64,000 bases of DNA from Armatimonadetes bacterium Uphvl-Ar2 (GCA_002162095.1 CP021424.1:1550001-1614000), one strand, 5' to 3'. Shown: positions 43,354-53,231, counted from the stretch's first letter. Program-made: numbers and translations. The notes: generated by a model from the letters alone, not told the origin.

Positions 43354-44956
43354 GGACTATCTCGCTAGCATCAAGGACGAAAGGGCTTTTGACTTGCCGT
43401 TCATTGCTTTGCTTGCCGGCTTGGGATACTTCGACATCCACAAGACTCACGGTTCAAATGAGAAAGGGAAAGATTTTATTGCAAAGTTTAAAACCCTGGA
43501 AGGGGTCGAGCAGTGGGTATTTCAAAGCAAATGTGGAAATATCACGAAGGGAGATTGGGGCGGTGGGCTAAATAGTCAGATGTTCGCATGCGAATTCTAC
43601 GGATTAGAGCATCCATCGTTCTGCGCTGACCTTCCGAGGCAATCAGTAATCGTAGCCACTGGTACAGTCAAGCAACATGCACTAAATGAAATTGACAGTT
43701 TCAACAAAGACACTGTTGTGAAAGCGGGAAGAAAACCGCTGATCATTTGGGATAGATTGAAACTGGTCGAATACTTTGTAGAAAGTGTGGAGGCAACAAT
43801 ATATCTAGGTGAATATGGCGGAATTAGTCGTATGGGGGATTTCCTCTCACGACTAGGGGATGCGATCAAGGGAAAAGCTTGCACGGACCAGATAGAGCTG
43901 TACTCCCGCTCTTGGTACCGCTCAGATACCGAAGCCTCAAAGAGACTACTTAATGCAGCCAGCGAATCTGCTGTGCTAGCGTGGAGATTAAGGGAGTCGG
44001 TGTCACCTTATGAGGCACTACATTCACATCTGGGTTTTATTAGGAGCGTGGCAGTCCAATTGTATGAGGACCAAGAAGGCGATAATATTTCATGGTTGCG
44101 GCAGGTTTACGGCTCGGCAGCCGCAGAAGTGTGTGTTCTTGCCGTTGATTACAATCGTATGCTTGAGTACCTGAGTGTTCAACAGGGTGGTGAACTCTCT
44201 CGCATCTTTTCAGGTACTTCAGCCATCGTCGCTTACCCTGTAACATGTATGAGGCTCCTTGAGTGTTTTGCGCTAAGATATTTCTTGTCTCCAGATGAGT
44301 TGGAGAGAGGTGACTTGTGCGATGCGATCGTGAACTTGTTGACTAGTGAAAGTGGATGCTCATCGCCGATATCCGATCGATACGCAGTCAGCATTGTATG
44401 GTCGTGCCTAGTGCTTGTCATTGCCGGTCGATCAGAGGTGGTAGATCAACATTTGAGAAAGGTAACCAAATGGATCTGTGATAGATATGTGCTTGGATTT
44501 GGCTTGGCAGGTGTATCTGCCGACGCTTATGAGGAGGTGTGTTCCTTACTGGGCTATCCATTTGAAAGCATTCAGGTTAGTAGAACAAATGGTTCATTCA
44601 TAGCAACGGCCATATGTGATTTAGCGGCTTTCATGAGTGATGTTGAATTATATGAGCATGTAACTACTGCATTTAGGACGGCCGGTGTATATACTGAGTA
44701 TTATCAGTGCGATGACTCATTGTCGCAGTTTGAAGTAGATGGTCTTGGTGTCGCTTATTTCCCTTCCGTTAGATTTTCAATGGTAGAAGCAGGAAGACTG
44801 CCTGTTGAGTATGCGGATCACATGCGAACGGAAGTGGTGGGCGGCTCGTCATTAAGCAATGTTGATGCGAGTATATATGTTTGCGTCAGCATTCTTCTAA
44901 GGGACAGATATTTTCCGCTCTTGTGGACTCAGCTAAGAAAGTCTTGTGCTGGGTAA
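43334..44956 (+). CDS. Island gene 2: Mrr-like PD-(D/E)xK nuclease domain protein
   Basis: A 540-aa soluble protein. Residues 15-150 look like a restriction-endonuclease fold of the Mrr/type IV class: RAFDLPFIALLAGLGYFDIH, then HGSNEKGKDFIAKFK with Asp47, and WVFQSKCGNITKGDW with Gln64-x-Lys66 (the D...QxK variant used by Mrr-type enzymes). SVIVATGTVKQHALNEIDSF fits a following core strand and helix. The remaining 390 residues are mainly helical and match nothing I know. The gene is AT-rich, and its start is translationally coupled to the gene before it. No methyltransferase is near, so it is not a classic restriction partner. Defence or abortive-infection roles are inference. Confidence 0.65.
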   Translation: MLRVIIEDYLASIKDERAFDLPFIALLAGLGYFDIHKTHGSNEKGKDFIAKFKTLEGVEQWVFQSKCGNITKGDWGGGLNSQMFACEFYGLEHPSFCADLPRQSVIVATGTVKQHALNEIDSFNKDTVVKAGRKPLIIWDRLKLVEYFVESVEATIYLGEYGGISRMGDFLSRLGDAIKGKACTDQIELYSRSWYRSDTEASKRLLNAASESAVLAWRLRESVSPYEALHSHLGFIRSVAVQLYEDQEGDNISWLRQVYGSAAAEVCVLAVDYNRMLEYLSVQQGGELSRIFSGTSAIVAYPVTCMRLLECFALRYFLSPDELERGDLCDAIVNLLTSESGCSSPISDRYAVSIVWSCLVLVIAGRSEVVDQHLRKVTKWICDRYVLGFGLAGVSADAYEEVCSLLGYPFESIQVSRTNGSFIATAICDLAAFMSDVELYEHVTTAFRTAGVYTEYYQCDDSLSQFEVDGLGVAYFPSVRFSMVEAGRLPVEYADHMRTEVVGGSSLSNVDASIYVCVSILLRDRYFPLLWTQLRKSCAG

Positions 44957-44984
44957 CAGTCACAGTTGCGTGCTTCTGGTTTGT

Positions 44985-45000
44985 AATGGTCTCACCATTT
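44985..45000. repeat. Possible right end of the island (CACCATTT copy)
   Basis: CACCATTT at 44993-45000 matches CACCATTT at 42464-42471, which spans the 3' CCA end of tRNA-Val. The right copy is also part of an inverted repeat AATGGT-CTC-ACCATT. An 8-bp match is short for an att site. Confidence 0.3.
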
Positions 45001-45031
45001 GGAGAGCATGGATATGAGGCTAAGGTGAGAA

Positions 45032-45037
45032 TATCCG
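45032..45037 (+). promoter_or_regulatory. -10 box TATCCG for the DinB-like gene
   Basis: TATCCG ends 6 bp before the GTG at 45044, which favours that GTG over the ATG at 45053. Confidence 0.35.
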
Positions 45038-45043
45038 AGTAAC

Positions 45044-45526
45044 GTGTCCCCCATGACCCTCGAAGACATCCAGTGCGCTTGGCGCACCAACAACGAGGTG
45101 AACCTGCGCCTGCTGGCCCTGTGCCCGGACGAGGCGATGGACCTGAAGCCCGGCAAGGGCAAGACCATCCGCTCCAACTACGTCCACATCCTGGGGGTGC
45201 GCCGCATGCGCCTGGAGGAGCACCTCCGCGCCGAAGCCCAGACCCTCGCCAAGCTCGACTGGAAAACCGCCACCCGCGAGGAGATCACCACCGAACTCCA
45301 CCGCTCTTCCGCCCTGATGGAGCGCCTGTGGGCGCACTTCGAAGCCCGCACCCGCCCCCATCGCTGGTCCACCGCCCTTCTGCTCTCCTATTGCATCGCC
45401 CACGAGGCGCACCACCGCTCCCAAGTCGAAATCGCCCTGCGCCTGGGCGGCCACGAACCCGACGAGATGGACCTCTACGCCCTGTGGGACTGGACCAAGC
45501 TCGCCCCCTCTGACCCCACCGACTAA
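45044..45526 (+). CDS. DinB/DfsB family protein (copy 1)
   Basis: A 160-aa four-helix-bundle protein of the DinB_2/DUF664-like superfamily, many of which are metal-dependent thiol-utilising enzymes. The family pattern includes TIRSNYVHILGVRRMRLEEH (first His region), then AHFEARTRPHRWSTALLLSY and the C-terminal metal motif IAHEAHHRSQVEIALRLGG (HxxxH). A second DinB-like gene lies 1.5 kb downstream on the other strand, but they are not closely similar. Confidence 0.82.
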   Translation: MSPMTLEDIQCAWRTNNEVNLRLLALCPDEAMDLKPGKGKTIRSNYVHILGVRRMRLEEHLRAEAQTLAKLDWKTATREEITTELHRSSALMERLWAHFEARTRPHRWSTALLLSYCIAHEAHHRSQVEIALRLGGHEPDEMDLYALWDWTKLAPSDPTD

Positions 45527-45530
45527 GCAC

Positions 45531-45566
45531 AAAAACGCCCCGCCAGCCACGTGGCCAGCAGGGCGT
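45531..45566 (-). terminator. Terminator of uspA (minus strand)
   Basis: ACGCCC / GGGCGT stem with an inner GCCAC-GTGGC palindrome. The AAAAA at its left gives a U-tract on the minus-strand transcript. Confidence 0.75.
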
Positions 45567-45588
45567 CATCCCGGAAACCCCTTACAAC

Positions 45589-46485
45589 TTAGGACCCGAA
45601 TTCAGGGCGCAGCACCAGAACGGAGTGCGGCTCGCTCACCACTTGATGGAAAGACTTGCTCCCCAGCGTCAGGCGGGCAAAGAATCCGTGCCCTTGCGCC
45701 CCCATGATGAGCAGGTCGGCCCCGGTTTCGTCCATCACCTTGCGAATCGCTTTATTGGTGTGTCCTTCCACAATCCGCGACTCAAAGCGTGCATTGAGCG
45801 GCACCAGCTTCTCGCAAATGGCTTGGTTGCGGGCTTCCAGTTGCTCCTCCACCCAATTCGCGCCAAGGTTCTTGCGGTCTTCAATCCCCTCGGTCATCAG
45901 CTTGGCCACTTCATCCGAAAGTTCGTTGACCGTCAGCACGATCAGGTGTTCGATACCCTGCGGGGCCATTTCGGCCAGGAGATCCACACACGCATCGCAA
46001 TACGGCGAGTGGTCGCTGGCGAAAACGACCTTCAGCTTCTTGTCAGCCGGGATTTCGCCCTTCACGATGAGCAGGCTTTGGTGCGCCCCATTCAGGAGCC
46101 CCTTGGCCACACTGCCGAAGAATAGGGAACCGAAGTAGCCCTTGGAGGTGGTGCGGGCGACGATGAGATCGCAGCCTTCTTGATCGGCGTGTTGGATCAG
46201 CTTCAGAGGCGCATCGCCATGCTTGACGAGGGTGCGCGCGGGGATCTTGGCCTCGGCAAACTTCGAGGCGGCTAGGTCCAGGGCCGCTAATGCGACCCGT
46301 TCCTTTTCCTTGTACATCAGCGCGAGCGGGTGCGATTCGCCGACTTGCGGGAAGGAGCCGTCCGGGAGGACCGACTCGATGACGTGCACAAGGTCCAACT
46401 CTGCGTCCGGGAACTTCAGATTCAGAATCATGGGGATCGCCGGCGGAAAGGCGTCCCCTGTGTCAATACCAAGTAATATCCTCAC
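45589..46485 (-). CDS. Tandem-domain universal stress protein
   Basis: A 298-aa cytosolic protein with two UspA domains. Domain 1 begins MRILLGIDTGDAFPPAIPMI (GTG start) and ends with ARTTSKGYFGSLFFGSVAKG. Domain 2 (LKVVFASDHSPYCDACVDLL) ends with MGAQGHGFFARLTLGSKSFH, which retains the ATP-binding G-x2-G-x9-G pattern; domain 1 is less clear. It is likely a stress-response ATP-binding protein. The upstream open frame is rejected because TATACT ends exactly 6 bp before the GTG. Confidence 0.88.
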   Translation of the reverse strand: MRILLGIDTGDAFPPAIPMILNLKFPDAELDLVHVIESVLPDGSFPQVGESHPLALMYKEKERVALAALDLAASKFAEAKIPARTLVKHGDAPLKLIQHADQEGCDLIVARTTSKGYFGSLFFGSVAKGLLNGAHQSLLIVKGEIPADKKLKVVFASDHSPYCDACVDLLAEMAPQGIEHLIVLTVNELSDEVAKLMTEGIEDRKNLGANWVEEQLEARNQAICEKLVPLNARFESRIVEGHTNKAIRKVMDETGADLLIMGAQGHGFFARLTLGSKSFHQVVSEPHSVLVLRPEFGS

Positions 46486-46491
46486 GTCCTC

Positions 46492-46497
46492 AGTATA
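46492..46497 (-). promoter_or_regulatory. -10 box TATACT for uspA
   Basis: TATACT on the minus strand ends 6 bp before the GTG start. The transcript is probably leaderless. Confidence 0.5.
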
Positions 46498-46675
46498 CAG
46501 GTGAAAATTGGGGCGATTTGGAAGGCGCCTCGCGGGGCCTGCGACTTTTTTGGCCTGCGGGTACTTTCCCATTTCTGCTGACGTCGTCCCCGTCCTGACT
46601 TGCGGGATTTTCAGCTCAAAAACACTCCATGCGGGCCTAGAAATCAATCCGTACTTTTATGTCATGATTTACGGC

Positions 46676-47080
46676 ATGTCTTCTTCCGGTGTGACGCCCG
46701 CTCCCGGCCCGACCCACATTGCCCCCGGTTGCTGCGGCCTGCTGCAGCTGTGCCAGCCCGGCTTTGTCGCCATCAACACCATCCACTGCCAGCCGCAGTA
46801 CGTGGACCGCTTCCGCGACCTTTTCGGCTCCCGCGCGCACGCCATTGACCGCATCCCGGGGTTCCTGGGGATGTACGTGTTGGAACCCAAAACCGAAGGC
46901 GAGGCTTACCTAGTGGTGAGCCACTGGGTGAACGAGGCGGCTTTTGACAGCTGGACGGGCTCGGAAGAGTTCCTGGAAGGGCACCGCCGCGCCTTCGAGG
47001 ACATGCGCTTGGCCAAAGAGCGAGGCGAGGAACCCCCGATGAAATCGGAGTTCCGCACCTATTCGCTCCTTACCACCTAA
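46676..47080 (+). CDS. Antibiotic-biosynthesis-monooxygenase / heme-oxygenase-like protein
   Basis: A 134-aa protein with one ABM ferredoxin-like domain of the HmoB/IsdG kind: FVAINTIHCQPQYVDRFRDL, RIPGFLGMYVLEPKTEGEAY, LVVSHWVNEAAFDSWTGSEE and FLEGHRRAFEDM. The Trp and His layout fits heme-degrading monooxygenases. Before it lies a Gly/Pro/Cys-rich 30-residue stretch (PTHIAPGCCGLLQLCQPG) not usual in IsdG. Start at 46676 or the ATG four codons up. Related enzymes release iron from heme or oxidise small aromatics; which applies here is unknown. Confidence 0.78.
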   Translation: MSSSGVTPAPGPTHIAPGCCGLLQLCQPGFVAINTIHCQPQYVDRFRDLFGSRAHAIDRIPGFLGMYVLEPKTEGEAYLVVSHWVNEAAFDSWTGSEEFLEGHRRAFEDMRLAKERGEEPPMKSEFRTYSLLTT

Positions 47081-47089
47081 GGCTTCGGC

Positions 47090-47587
47090 TTACTTGGCCC
47101 GCGAGAGCCAGTTCACGTCCACCCCAGCCCCCATCAGCAGCTCCTGCAGTTGCCCCACGTGGATGCCCAGGTGGCGCAGGTTGAGGAACTGGTGCTCCAG
47201 CTTGGTGAAGCCGGGGTACCAGTGGTAGCCGCTCTCGGGAGCCTCCAGGTCCAGGGCTTCCACCCGCGCGGGGAGCCCCGCCATCACCTCGTCGATGTAG
47301 GCCAGCACCTCGTCGGGGGTTAGCGTGCGCGGCTGCACGCCGTCTTTGGGCTCCGCCCACAGGTTGGTGGCTTCTTCTTGGTAGTGCGGCGGATCGGTGA
47401 AGTCGGCTTCCGTTTGCGCCAGGTACAGGTCGGTGTAATACGTGGCGTGATAGGCGATGCGCCAGAACTGGCGCGGCCGCATGCCGGCCGTCTTTTCCCA
47501 CAGGTCGGCGGGGCATCGTTCCACACTTTGGCGCAGCATGGCCAGGGTGCCGAGATATTGCGCGGTCAGCGCAGCCGTGGTAGACAT
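47090..47587 (-). CDS. DinB-like four-helix protein (copy 2)
   Basis: A 165-aa protein of the DinB superfamily. QFWRIAYHATYYTDLYLAQT gives the first metal His, LEHQFLNLRHLGIHVGQLQE the C-terminal His motif (HxxxH). It differs from the DinB-like gene at 45.0 kb. TATACA ends 7 bp before the ATG on the minus strand. It is convergent with the ABM gene, with 9 bp between them. Confidence 0.85.
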   Translation of the reverse strand: MSTTAALTAQYLGTLAMLRQSVERCPADLWEKTAGMRPRQFWRIAYHATYYTDLYLAQTEADFTDPPHYQEEATNLWAEPKDGVQPRTLTPDEVLAYIDEVMAGLPARVEALDLEAPESGYHWYPGFTKLEHQFLNLRHLGIHVGQLQELLMGAGVDVNWLSRAK

Positions 47588-47608
47588 AAGTCTATGTATA
47601 CCACGCGG

Positions 47609-49474
47609 TTACGCCAATTCGCCATCCAGGAACATGCGAATCTGCTCGGCCTGGGTGCGCGTGAGCGTCGGCACCGCCGCGATTTCCTCCACCGTGGCGC
47701 GGCGGATGCCCTCCACACTGCCGAAGGTGCGCAGTAGCATGCGCCGCCGCTTGGGGCCGATTCCCGGAATCTCGTCAAGCAGGCTTCCGTGCATCCGCTT
47801 ATCGCGCACTTTGCGGTGGAAAGTCAGCGCAAATCGGTGCGCCTCATCTCTCAGGCGCCGCAGCAGCAATAGCCCCGGCGAGGTGAGGGGGAGCTCAATC
47901 TCCTTGAAGGCGTAGGTGCCGTCCTCGTTCGGCACCGGTACGTAGATCAGCTCCATGCGTTTGGCCAGGCCCACCATCGGCACTTGGATCTCCAGCTTGT
48001 CGCGCGCTTCCAGCGCCGCGCTTAGTTGCCCTTTGCCCCCATCAATCATGATGAGATCGGGGAGCTTAAGAAACTTCGGATCTTCATCAAGATACCGCCG
48101 CAACCTACGCAAAAGGACTTCGTTCATCATCGCAAAGTCGTTCGGGCTCTCCGGGTGCCATTTAATCTGAAAACGTCGGTACTCTTGCTTATTCGGTTCT
48201 CCGTTTTCCGTCACCACCATGGATCCCACCGGGGACGTGCCCTGAATGTTAGAAATATCGTAACCCTCTATCCGCATGGGAAGGGTGGGGAGTTCTAAGG
48301 CTTCCGCCAGTTGCGTCATGGCTTGTTCGGCCCATGCCTCCTTCTCTTCCAACTCCATCGCAAAGGTGCGCAGGGCCTGCTCGGCGTTGTCCATCGCCAG
48401 TTCCACCAGTCGCAGGCCCTCGCCGCCGTTGGGCACTTCCACGCTCACCGCCGCGCCCCGTCGCTGGCGCAGCCACTGCTGCACAATCTGCCGTTCTTCA
48501 ATCTCCACGGGCAGCAGCACCTCGCGCGGCACCTCGGGGGCATCGCTGTAATACTGCTTCACAAACTCCTGTACGGCCTCGGTTGGTGAGCTGTCTTTGC
48601 TCCCATCCAGCATGAACTGACGCTGCCCAATCAGACGCCCGCCCCGGATGTAGAGCATCTGCACGGCCGCGCCCCGGTCGTCCTTCACCACCGCCACCAC
48701 GTCGCGGTCGCCGCCGTCGTCGCTCAGCACCTTTTGGCGCTCGCGGATGTGCTCCATCTTCTGGATCTGGTCGCGCAGCGTGGCGGCCCGCTCGAAGTTC
48801 AGGTCCTCGGCACATTGCTCCATCTCGGCCTTCAGCTCGTCAATAATTTGCAAGTCCTTTCCTTGCAAAAAACTACGAACCTTTGCAATCACTTGCCGGT
48901 ATTCTTGCTGGGTAACCAAACCCGCACAAGGGGCTAAGCATTGCTGCATATGATAATAGAGGCAGGGGCGCTGCTCCGCTTCACCACTCCAGCTCTTGCC
49001 GCAGGGGATAAGTGGGAAGGCTTTGTGCAAAATCTGTAAGGTTTCTCGCACCGCCCATGCGTTTGTGTAGGGGCCAAACGATTCTCCCCAACCTTTGCGC
49101 GGATTTCTTGTAAACATCACGCGCGGAAACTTTTCCTTCGTAATCGCGATGAAGGGGTAACTCTTGTCATCGCGCATCCTTACGTTAAAGGGTGGGCGGT
49201 GCTCCTTGATTAAATTGCACTCAAGGACGAGGGCCTCCACCTCGGTGTCCACCACGATCCATTCGATGTCCCGCACCCGGTACACCAGCCGCTCAATCCG
49301 AGCGGTGTGTTGCGCACTCTTGCGGAAGTAGCTCCGCACCCGATTGCGCAGGTTGATGGCCTTGCCCACGTACAGAACCGTCCCCTGCTCATCGCGGTAG
49401 ATGTAGCAGCCAGGGAGCGTGGGCAGCGCCTTCAGGCGCTCCGTCACATGGTCCGTCAGGGCCGGGCGGGGCAT
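47609..49474 (-). CDS. uvrC: UvrABC system protein C
   Basis: A 621-aa nucleotide-excision-repair nuclease that makes both incisions in the UvrB-DNA complex. The N-terminal GIY-YIG domain is LPGCYIYRDEQGTVLYVGKA followed by INLRNRVRSYF. A UVR motif (LQIIDELKAEMEQCAEDLNF) lies near residue 210. The C-terminal RNase H-like endonuclease domain is seen at RIEGYDISNIQGTSPVGSMV, with the conserved DGGKGQLS, and a tandem helix-hairpin-helix (IPGIGPKRRRMLLRTFGSVE) ends the protein. All expected parts are present. Confidence 0.97.
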   Translation of the reverse strand: MPRPALTDHVTERLKALPTLPGCYIYRDEQGTVLYVGKAINLRNRVRSYFRKSAQHTARIERLVYRVRDIEWIVVDTEVEALVLECNLIKEHRPPFNVRMRDDKSYPFIAITKEKFPRVMFTRNPRKGWGESFGPYTNAWAVRETLQILHKAFPLIPCGKSWSGEAEQRPCLYYHMQQCLAPCAGLVTQQEYRQVIAKVRSFLQGKDLQIIDELKAEMEQCAEDLNFERAATLRDQIQKMEHIRERQKVLSDDGGDRDVVAVVKDDRGAAVQMLYIRGGRLIGQRQFMLDGSKDSSPTEAVQEFVKQYYSDAPEVPREVLLPVEIEERQIVQQWLRQRRGAAVSVEVPNGGEGLRLVELAMDNAEQALRTFAMELEEKEAWAEQAMTQLAEALELPTLPMRIEGYDISNIQGTSPVGSMVVTENGEPNKQEYRRFQIKWHPESPNDFAMMNEVLLRRLRRYLDEDPKFLKLPDLIMIDGGKGQLSAALEARDKLEIQVPMVGLAKRMELIYVPVPNEDGTYAFKEIELPLTSPGLLLLRRLRDEAHRFALTFHRKVRDKRMHGSLLDEIPGIGPKRRRMLLRTFGSVEGIRRATVEEIAAVPTLTRTQAEQIRMFLDGELA

Positions 49475-49537
49475 GGATACAAAGTTCTACCGGTTTTCGG
49501 CCCGCCCCGTGCGCAAGCCCCACCCGAACTCCGGACC

Positions 49538-49574
49538 AAAAAAGCGCCCCCATCCGGCAAGGATGAGGGCGCCT
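49538..49574 (-). terminator. Terminator of pspA (minus strand)
   Basis: GCGCCCCCATCC / GGATGAGGGCGC stem (49544-49555, 49561-49572). The A-run to the left becomes a U-tract on the minus strand. Confidence 0.85.
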
Positions 49575-49593
49575 CTGCGACCAAGAACGAGGC

Positions 49594-50361
49594 TTACTGG
49601 CCTTGATTCAGGCGCTTTTCCAGCGCGTCGAGTTCGGAATCCACGGCGGTTTCGTCCACCGGCGTGGCGTTCTCCACGGTCTCGGTGCTCAGCGGCGCGC
49701 CCAGGCCCATCTTCTCTTCCAGCTTGCGAAGTTCTTCGTCAGCGGCAAAGTCCATGGCTTGGTCTTCCATCTGCATCATCTTGCCGCTCAGGCTGCCGGC
49801 CATCATCTCGTTGCGAGCGGAGGCTTCGGCTTGCTTGTCCGCAATGCGATCGCGGGCGGCGGCAAAGGAGCCTTCGTATTCGTTTTCGAAAGTCAGGCCG
49901 CTCAGCGTCTTGCCAATGGCATCTTGAATCTGGGCTTGCTTCCACTGCGCCTTCAGGGCCAGGGCCTCGGCCGTCTTGCGGCGGACCTCTTCTTCCTGGC
50001 GCTTAATGGCGACCTTCACCTGTTCCACCGTCTCGCTGGCGGCGGCCAGGGTCGGCTTCAGGCTTTCAATCGTCGCGTCCACATTGGCCTTCTCGCGCAG
50101 GAACTGGCGGGCCAGGTCGCGGTTGCCGTTCTTCAGGGCGGTGGCGGCTTGGCTTTCCAGTTGCGCGCTCTTGGCCACCGACTCGTCGAACATCCTTTGC
50201 AGGCGGTTGCGCTGCGTGATGGCTTGCACGGCCTTTTCTCGGTTGCCCGAGAGGGCCGACTGCATATCACGCTTGGCCTGATCCAGCATCAGCTCGGGAT
50301 CTTCCAAATTGTCCATTCCGCGGTGGAAAACTGCGCGGAGCCAGGCAAAGAATCGCTTCAT
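49594..50361 (-). CDS. pspA: Phage-shock protein A / IM30 (ESCRT-III-like)
   Basis: A 255-aa coiled-coil protein of the PspA/Vipp1 family. It opens MKRFFAWLRAVFHRGMDNLE with the conserved DPELMLDQAKRDMQSAL, then long coiled coils (residues 30-190) and an acidic C-terminus (DSELDALEKRLNQGQ). The family polymerises on stressed inner membranes. GAGGCG lies upstream of the ATG, and a TATCCT box lies about 30 nt upstream. No pspF or pspBC is nearby. Confidence 0.92.
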   Translation of the reverse strand: MKRFFAWLRAVFHRGMDNLEDPELMLDQAKRDMQSALSGNREKAVQAITQRNRLQRMFDESVAKSAQLESQAATALKNGNRDLARQFLREKANVDATIESLKPTLAAASETVEQVKVAIKRQEEEVRRKTAEALALKAQWKQAQIQDAIGKTLSGLTFENEYEGSFAAARDRIADKQAEASARNEMMAGSLSGKMMQMEDQAMDFAADEELRKLEEKMGLGAPLSTETVENATPVDETAVDSELDALEKRLNQGQ

Positions 50362-50519
50362 TCTGTGAGTCGCCTCAAAAAAGGTTTACGGAGGATACCT
50401 CTGGGGTCCGGGCCTTCTGTCCACCTGGCGTTCCGGTCCTGCCTCGCGCGGCCCGTGGCAGGGGCGGCAAATGTCCCCATTGGGGGTTGCGGAAGTCTAG
50501 GCCCCTCCGATGGCGTCGG

Positions 50520-50525
50520 TATACT
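50520..50525 (+). promoter_or_regulatory. -10 box TATACT for atpD
   Basis: TATACT lies about 60 bp upstream of the atpD ATG, giving a leader of roughly 55 nt; GAAGG precedes the ATG. No -35 at proper spacing was found. Confidence 0.4.
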
Positions 50526-50574
50526 CCGACCCGATATTGCCCTGCCTTGCCATGCGGTGAGAATGGGCGTTTGA

Positions 50575-52020
<1,446 letters not shown>

Positions 52021-52043
52021 GGCACCGGGGGTACCAACGAAGA

Positions 52044-52075
52044 AACGACCTCGCCCGTGCGGCGGGGTCGTTTTG
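52044..52075 (+). terminator. Rho-independent terminator of atpD
   Basis: AACGACCtCGCC pairs with GGCGgGGTCGTT, followed by TTGCTTT. Confidence 0.85.
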
Positions 52076-52077
52076 CT

Positions 52078-52467
52078 TTAAGCGGCGACTTTTGTCTTCG
52101 CTGGAAACCGCTCTCGATCAAGCCAGAGGCTGGTAAGAGTGGTCGCAATTGTGAGTGAGCTGATCACTGCTAAATCGTTCTGGAGAAAGCTTGGACCCAA
52201 GTTCCCTTTGCTGGCCGAATCCAAAACGAAAATGACAGAGGATAATGTAAAGAAGAATGCAGGGATTTGAGGCCAAGTTCTCAATCCTTTGCGAGAGTAG
52301 ACACCCAACGGAATCAAGCAAAGCAAACCTATACCGGTCCAAAACATAAGATTGGCCGGCTGCAAGATGTAGCTCCCGCCGCCTGTCCAGCGCCATAGAA
52401 ACCAGCAGGCCTCTCCCACGAGAATCTGGATCGGGACATGGCTGAGGAGTGGCGTCGATTTGCTCAT
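52078..52467 (-). CDS. Small polytopic membrane protein
   Basis: A 129-aa protein with four predicted membrane helices: IQILVGEACWFLWRW, NLMFWTGIGLLCLIPLGVYS, IPAFFFTLSSVIFVLDSA, and DLAVISSLTIATTLTSLWL. It ends with a basic tail. It follows the prepilin-like gene by 4 bp on the same strand. The codon use of both is less GC-rich than that of the flanking backbone. Not recognised. Confidence 0.65.
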   Translation of the reverse strand: MSKSTPLLSHVPIQILVGEACWFLWRWTGGGSYILQPANLMFWTGIGLLCLIPLGVYSRKGLRTWPQIPAFFFTLSSVIFVLDSASKGNLGPSFLQNDLAVISSLTIATTLTSLWLDRERFPAKTKVAA

Positions 52468-52471
52468 TGTC

Positions 52472-53134
52472 CTACTTGAACCACTTAGCTGGATCGCAAA
52501 AAGTGCCTCGGCCGCCGGGTACCTTCTCGGCCTTGAAGTCAACCCAGTGTGAGGTGAGAGAACCGCTATCAGTTACGCGAAAATGCGAACCCCAAACGCC
52601 AACAGGATTTGGTGGACACCGTGAAGCTTCGTACGAATGGTGCATGACCATAACAACCGCGTTCGGATCGCCGCTGCTCCAGAGGGTCATCTCACCTCGA
52701 AAAATGTCTCGGAAGTGAATAACACTGTCAAAGAACTTTGTTTCGCCGAAGAAGTATTTGTGCTGCGGATTAGCTGGCGTGCTGAGACCCCATAGTCGCA
52801 CGGCATTTCCCATTCCAGTTTTGTAAGGGTCGTGCTGATGAGCGAATAGTCGTTGTAATGATTCAGTTCTTGCAAATGCAGACTGATGCGGGAACTCATT
52901 CAGGTCATGGTCAATTCTGTAAAGCTCTCCTGCCGCGTAGATCTGACGGAGATTTGCCGCCGCAGGAGCAGCGTATGCTGCTTTCTTACTTTTTTGGATC
53001 GATGGAAACAAGAGGGCTGTAAGAATAGCGACGATAGCGATGGCAGTCAAAAGCTCGGCCACGGAAAAGCCGCAGTTGCATCTCTCTCGGTGTCCACAAC
53101 TTTGTGAAGTCACAAGCAGGTGTCCTTTGGCCAT
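52472..53134 (-). CDS. Type IV prepilin-like protein (second)
   Basis: A 220-aa protein whose N-terminal leader is long (about 22 residues, ending RCNCG) before the methylation site GFSVAELLTAIAIVAILTAL. Glu at +5 and the hydrophobic helix are present. The body has a DUF1559-like head with YAAPAAANLRQIYAAGELYR, WSSGDPNAVVMVMHHSYEAS and a C-terminal TFCDPAKWFK. The AT-richer composition and two Cys pairs set it apart from the prepilin at the left edge. Co-transcribed with the small membrane protein downstream. Confidence 0.8.
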   Translation of the reverse strand: MAKGHLLVTSQSCGHRERCNCGFSVAELLTAIAIVAILTALLFPSIQKSKKAAYAAPAAANLRQIYAAGELYRIDHDLNEFPHQSAFARTESLQRLFAHQHDPYKTGMGNAVRLWGLSTPANPQHKYFFGETKFFDSVIHFRDIFRGEMTLWSSGDPNAVVMVMHHSYEASRCPPNPVGVWGSHFRVTDSGSLTSHWVDFKAEKVPGGRGTFCDPAKWFK

Positions 53135-53171
53135 AAACTACGAGACTCGGTTACAGAACCACGGAAAGCGC

Positions 53172-53225
53172 TCAGGCCACGAAGCCGAGACAGGCGGCAA
53201 TCATGAGCACTTTCGCGTCACCCAT
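53172..53225 (-). CDS. Possible 17-aa leader peptide
   Basis: A very short frame, MGDAKVLMIAACLGFVA, that begins 6 bp after a CAAAAT box and ends 37 bp before the prepilin gene. It would be the first translated part of this mRNA. It may be a regulatory leader peptide or mere chance; there is no conservation evidence. Confidence 0.3.
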   Translation of the reverse strand: MGDAKVLMIAACLGFVA

Positions 53226-53231
53226 GCGTCC

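Noticed and set aside
45053-45526. ATG start for the DinB-like gene
   Set aside because: Possible, but the TATCCG box is at the preferred distance from the in-frame GTG three codons earlier.
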